A stretch of 64,000 bases of DNA, taken from positions 2,046,001 through 2,110,000 of the forward strand of contig OZ246890.1 in NCBI GenBank assembly GCA_965231815.1. Direction: 5' to 3'. Positions 60,825 to 64,000 of this stretch are shown one piece after another. The position numbers and the translations under genes are program-made. The DNA is from JAPPFW01 sp965231815. Its GTDB lineage: Bacteria; Actinomycetota; Acidimicrobiia; Spongiisociales; Spongiisociaceae. The stretch's first letter is position 1. Each line of letters opens with the position of its first letter. A model generated the notes under the pieces. It worked only from the letters and a program-made list of their open reading frames with translations, was not told where the DNA came from and made no database searches.

Positions 60825-61616
60825 CTAACGACCATCCGCTATCGCTTTGCTCAACTCGTGCTGAAGCGTGGTGAGATCAGCTCCTCCGGCCATCAACTGG
60901 GTCAACTCGGTCTGGTTTAACTCCGCCTTGGCGAAATCTCCCAGCGACTGACCTCGGTTGAGAATCATGAAACGATCCCCGACCGGGTAGGCATGGTGGG
61001 GGTTATGGGTGATGAAGATCACCCCGAGTCCCCTATTCCTAGCCTCGACTATGTAGCGGAGCACCACTCCGGACTGTTTGACGCCGAGAGCGGAGGTGGG
61101 CTCGTCCAGGATCAGCACCTTGGCGCCGAAGTAGGCGGCTCGCGCGATGGCGACCGACTGGCGCTCACCACCGGAGAGGGTCCCTACCGGTTGTTCGGTG
61201 TCACGGATGTCGATACCCATCTTGGCGAGTTCCGCCTTGGCGATATCGGACGCCTTCTCCCTGTCTATCACGTTCAGGAATCCCCACTTGGTGGGTTCCG
61301 CGCCCAAGAAAAAGTTGCGCCATACCGACATGAGCGGTACCACGGCCAAATCCTGGTAGACGGTGGCGATGCCCATGGCCAGGGCATCTCGAGGAGAGTC
61401 GAAGTCCACCTCTTCTCCCTCGACGAACAGCCGACCTTCGCTTTGCTTGTGAGCGCCCGCCAGGATCTTTATGAAGGTGGACTTGCCGGCGCCGTTGTCT
61501 CCCAGTACGCAGGTAACCTCGCCGGCCCTCACCGATGTGGTGATGTCGCGCAAGGCGATGATGTTGCCGTAGAACTTGGAGATTCCTTCGATTTCGAGAA
61601 GTGCAGGTTCACTCAT
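60825..61616 (-). CDS. Sugar ABC transporter ATP-binding protein (single nucleotide-binding domain)
   Basis: A 263-aa ATPase of the carbohydrate-uptake class 2 type. Walker A CVLGDNGAGKSTFIKILAG near 38, signature TLSGGERQSVAIARAAYF, Walker B VLILDEPTSALG and the H-loop FITHNPHHAYPVGDRF. It has one domain only, like FrcA, whereas RbsA-type partners have two, so it would act as a homodimer. The start codon overlaps the permease stop (ATGA). With the neighbouring permease and binding protein it most likely imports inositol. Confidence 0.93.
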   Translation of the reverse strand: MSEPALLEIEGISKFYGNIIALRDITTSVRAGEVTCVLGDNGAGKSTFIKILAGAHKQSEGRLFVEGEEVDFDSPRDALAMGIATVYQDLAVVPLMSVWRNFFLGAEPTKWGFLNVIDREKASDIAKAELAKMGIDIRDTEQPVGTLSGGERQSVAIARAAYFGAKVLILDEPTSALGVKQSGVVLRYIVEARNRGLGVIFITHNPHHAYPVGDRFMILNRGQSLGDFAKAELNQTELTQLMAGGADLTTLQHELSKAIADGR

Positions 61617-63748
61617 TTGGATTTCTCCGCCTTTCCGCGGACGTAGTTGTTAACTATGACCGCCAACAGCAGGATGACGCCGACGAACAGGAATCTCCAG
61701 TCGGAGTTCCAGCCGGCGAAGGGGATTCCCTGGAACGACATTGCCATGATCAACGCTCCGATCGCGGCGCCGGCAGCCGAGCCGTAGCCTCCGGTGAGGA
61801 GGTTTCCGCCAACCACCGCGGCGATGATGTAGAAGAACTCCTGCCCGTCGCCCACGTTCGCCTGAACCGAGTTGAGCCGGAAAGCGATGAGGGTGCCGAC
61901 CAGCCACGCCGCTCCGGAGACCACCATGAAGAGTTGGGTCTTGGTCCGGGCGGCCGGCACACCGACCTGGCGGGAGGCTTCCTTGTTTCCTCCGACCGCG
62001 AAGGTCCAGCTTCCGAACTTGGTACGCATCAGCAACCAGGTGGCGAAGGCGGCGAACGCGAAGAAGTACAGGATCGAAACCCGGTAGGTGATCAAGGCTC
62101 GTGACGCTTCCAGTTCTTCCGAAGTGGCCCACAGCAGCTTGGTAGCGATCGCTACCACGATCAGCAAGATTCCGGTTATTGACACAGAGGTGCCGAACCG
62201 GTCGGCTTGGGCGTGGGAATGGCGCCGCTGATCGAAGAGCAGGCGCACCATAGCCACGATTAGCAGCACGACCGCCGCAGCCATCATCCATGCAAAGAAC
62301 TCGGCACGGTACTTCCGGGATGCTGCCTCGAACTGGACAACGAACCCGACCACCGCCACAGCTACGCCGGCCACGGCGGTGATGGAAAAGCGGGTCACCG
62401 GCGAGTCGGCATCTCGGGCTGCATTGAGCAGCATCATGACTCCGACCAGCACCAGACCTCCGAAGAGGATGGCGCGCAGTCCCTGCACGGTCAGCAGGAT
62501 TCCGATCACGGTGGTGTCGGACGAATCGAGGGCGAATCCCAGGATCACTCCAAGGACGATCAGAGCCAAGCCGATGCCTGTTCTCCGACCTATCTCGCGG
62601 CTTATCGAGAACCGGCCCATGGATACCGAGGCCGACTCGAATCGCCAGGTTGCATAGCCGAATACGGCCACCAGCATTCCGGCGCTCAGAACTATTCCCC
62701 ATACCCAGTTCTGGTCTACCCCGTCGGTGACGGTAAGGCTGGTGAGCCCCGTGACGGCGGCTGCCAAGCCCACCACCGTGGCGGTTATCCCGATACCGTT
62801 CTGGCTGAGTTTCCCGAAGGAACCACCACTCCGGGACTTTCTGGTGAGGCCGATTCCTACCAGAAAGCCCAGCAGCAGAGCGACCGCGACCGCGACCACC
62901 AGCAGCCAGTTCGCGGCGACATCACCCGAGTCGCCCATCCCGACCAGTACGAAGGCGACCACCACGCCGATGACGGCTGCCGCCAAGGCCAGAACCATGG
63001 ACGCTATTCCTATCACGGCTACGTCCGATTGCTCCTTTGCCGACCTCTCGCGCCTGACCAGGCTCAACTCCATGAGGCCGAACACCAAGGCAACCACTCC
63101 CAGAGTCGCGAGTACACCGAACACGATGTCCCGGCCACCCAGGAATGAGTCCCAGAGATGATCGTTGCGGATCCACACCCCGCCGAAGATGTTGGCCCAG
63201 AAGTCATAGTCGGGGGCGTTGTCGAGACCCTCGACGATGACCTTGTCGACGAACAATTTCGAGAACCCGAGCTTGGCGCCCCTGAGCACGAAGAAGGTAC
63301 CCAAGGTAACGATGAAGCTGGGCAATCCCGTTTTCTCCACCAGGGTGCCGTTAACCCAGCCGACTCCCATAGCGAAAAGGAACGTGATCGGGATGGCCAG
63401 GGTCAAGGGCAGCCCAAGGCCACCCAACTCGCCGGTATCTTTGACCAGCAGCACCACCAGCATGCCGGTGGCCCCGGTCATCGCTCCCGACGACAGGTCG
63501 AACTCTCCTCCGATCATTAAGAGGGCGACCGCGATCGCCATGATCCCGAGGGAGGTCGCCACGTCCAGGTAGTTGTTCGTACCGGCCGTGGTTCCGAACA
63601 CGTCGCTGACCGACCAGAAGAAGATCCATATAGTGCCGGTACCTACCAGCGCTCCGATTTCAGGACGGGTCAGTAGCCGCTGGATAGGCCCCCGGTAGGC
63701 GAGACGTTCATCTCCGGCGGCCGGTGCTGGTTTAGTTTCGGCGGCCAT
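61613..63748 (-). CDS. Carbohydrate ABC transporter permease with large internal membrane insertion
   Basis: A 711-aa membrane protein; ribose/xylose-type permeases are normally about 320-400 aa. Residues about 25-195 match the N-terminal half of that family (LMIGGEFDLSSGAMTGATGM, TGLPSFIVTLGTFFVLRG). Residues about 550-711 match the C-terminal half (SWTFAVGGNKEASRQVGVPA, AVVGGNLLTGGYGSAAGAAI). Between them lie roughly 350 residues with about ten extra hydrophobic helices and short Arg/Lys loops, with no family recognised. The frame is open throughout, so it is not an assembly join between two genes. Coupled to the ATPase gene downstream. Confidence 0.88.
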   Translation of the reverse strand: MAAETKPAPAAGDERLAYRGPIQRLLTRPEIGALVGTGTIWIFFWSVSDVFGTTAGTNNYLDVATSLGIMAIAVALLMIGGEFDLSSGAMTGATGMLVVLLVKDTGELGGLGLPLTLAIPITFLFAMGVGWVNGTLVEKTGLPSFIVTLGTFFVLRGAKLGFSKLFVDKVIVEGLDNAPDYDFWANIFGGVWIRNDHLWDSFLGGRDIVFGVLATLGVVALVFGLMELSLVRRERSAKEQSDVAVIGIASMVLALAAAVIGVVVAFVLVGMGDSGDVAANWLLVVAVAVALLLGFLVGIGLTRKSRSGGSFGKLSQNGIGITATVVGLAAAVTGLTSLTVTDGVDQNWVWGIVLSAGMLVAVFGYATWRFESASVSMGRFSISREIGRRTGIGLALIVLGVILGFALDSSDTTVIGILLTVQGLRAILFGGLVLVGVMMLLNAARDADSPVTRFSITAVAGVAVAVVGFVVQFEAASRKYRAEFFAWMMAAAVVLLIVAMVRLLFDQRRHSHAQADRFGTSVSITGILLIVVAIATKLLWATSEELEASRALITYRVSILYFFAFAAFATWLLMRTKFGSWTFAVGGNKEASRQVGVPAARTKTQLFMVVSGAAWLVGTLIAFRLNSVQANVGDGQEFFYIIAAVVGGNLLTGGYGSAAGAAIGALIMAMSFQGIPFAGWNSDWRFLFVGVILLLAVIVNNYVRGKAEKSK

Positions 63749-63881
63749 CTAAGCCACCCTTCCTATAGGTACCCATTGGCTCCCCTACTTCCTTTCTGCT
63801 CGCTACTGGATTTCCTGCGCTCTCCCGATATATCCCGTGCAAGGGAAACCGGTGCAGTTAGCTGACCACACCTCGGTAAGC

Positions 63882-63915
63882 ACGGAAGGGGACCCGAACC
63901 CGGGTCCCCTTCCGT
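63882..63915. terminator. Strong hairpin between binding-protein gene and permease gene
   Basis: ACGGAAGGGGACCCG and CGGGTCCCCTTCCGT are perfect inverted 15-mers with a four-base loop. It lies 24 bp after the stop of the binding-protein gene. A T-rich tail exists only on the plus strand. In importer operons such a stem usually protects the upstream binding-protein message or partly terminates it, so more binding protein than permease is made; here that is inference. Bases 63749-63881 hold no gene. Confidence 0.75.
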
Positions 63916-63938
63916 TTATCGATCTGGCTGCTCCGCTC

Positions 63939-64000
63939 TTAGCGCGTGCCTTGGTCGACTAGGGCCTTTACTTCGCCAACGTTGTCGGTTGTTACGAAGC
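63939..64000 (-). CDS. C-terminus of a probable sugar-binding protein of the ABC importer, truncated by window edge
   Basis: The minus strand from the right edge reads FVTTDNVGEVKALVDQGTR and stops with TAA at 63941-63939. The short sequence is compatible with the last residues of a ribose/xylose-type periplasmic binding protein. The identification rests mainly on position directly upstream of the permease gene, the usual order binding protein, permease, ATPase. Confidence 0.6.
   Translation of the reverse strand, partial: FVTTDNVGEVKALVDQGTR

Overview
The window looks like a chromosome segment from a high-GC actinobacterium, most plausibly from the Acidimicrobiia side of the phylum. The lineage is inferred from family content, not from a marker gene. 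Supporting families are a DUF2342 (F420-associated) metalloprotease homologue, a YlbL-type Lon-like protease, a UPF0182 membrane giant, a DivIVA-like coiled-coil protein, DUF222-HNH nucleases and inositol catabolism genes with an ABC importer. No rRNA, tRNA or CRISPR array was recognised.

Bases 1-13.7 kb are mostly housekeeping or envelope genes: a DUF2342 protein (cut by the left edge), an HtrA protease, MoaE, BioY, a YlbL-like protease, a DivIVA-like protein with a phage Mu F-like Cys/His tail, UPF0182, a DegT aminotransferase, an EamA transporter and a thiolase. Bases 13.9-16.3 kb are a mobile patch: an IS110-family element with long conserved non-coding ends, then two short elements with CTAGCCC-type inverted ends. 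Bases 16.3-31.2 kb hold a nucleoside deaminase, three tandem EamA paralogues, a CoA-transferase, an amidase, a doubly frameshifted AAA/DUF4143 gene, hydrolases, a cupin, a nitrilase and katG behind a Fur-like palindrome.

Two blocks carry myo-inositol catabolism. Block 1 (30.1-39.6 kb) has two alpha/beta hydrolases, iolB, an SDR, iolD, a Gfo/Idh/MocA oxidoreductase and a 2-hydroxyacid dehydrogenase on the minus strand, with an iolE-like gene divergent. Block 2 (57.0-64 kb, minus strand) has the C-terminus of a binding protein, a permease of unusual size, an ATPase, iolC, iolG, an RmlD-like reductase and a trypsin-like protein. Together they give import, oxidation (IolG), dehydration (IolE), ring hydrolysis (IolD), isomerisation (IolB) and phosphorylation (IolC). 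The aldolase IolJ and the dehydrogenase IolA are not in the window.

Between the blocks (39.6-57.0 kb) lies an accessory island. It holds an aspartic-protease-like gene, a Phd/ParE pair whose toxin is frameshifted, a frameshifted DUF222-HNH gene and a six-gene defence operon: hsdM, hsdS, hsdR, a YgjP-like metallopeptidase, a PHP-domain SMC-like ATPase and an AlbA_2/HATPase protein. Two MFS paralogues follow. hsdM is interrupted by a run of 15 G and the PHP-ATPase by a run of 8 C. In both, a change of tract length restores one long reading frame. A phase-variable defence operon, with both switches OFF in this assembly, is the leading candidate for something new.

The window is also rich in small repeats. 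There are two or three short inverted-end families, transposase-less relics of the IS110 element, and many 7-16 bp tandem repeats that tend to sit on or beside stop codons.
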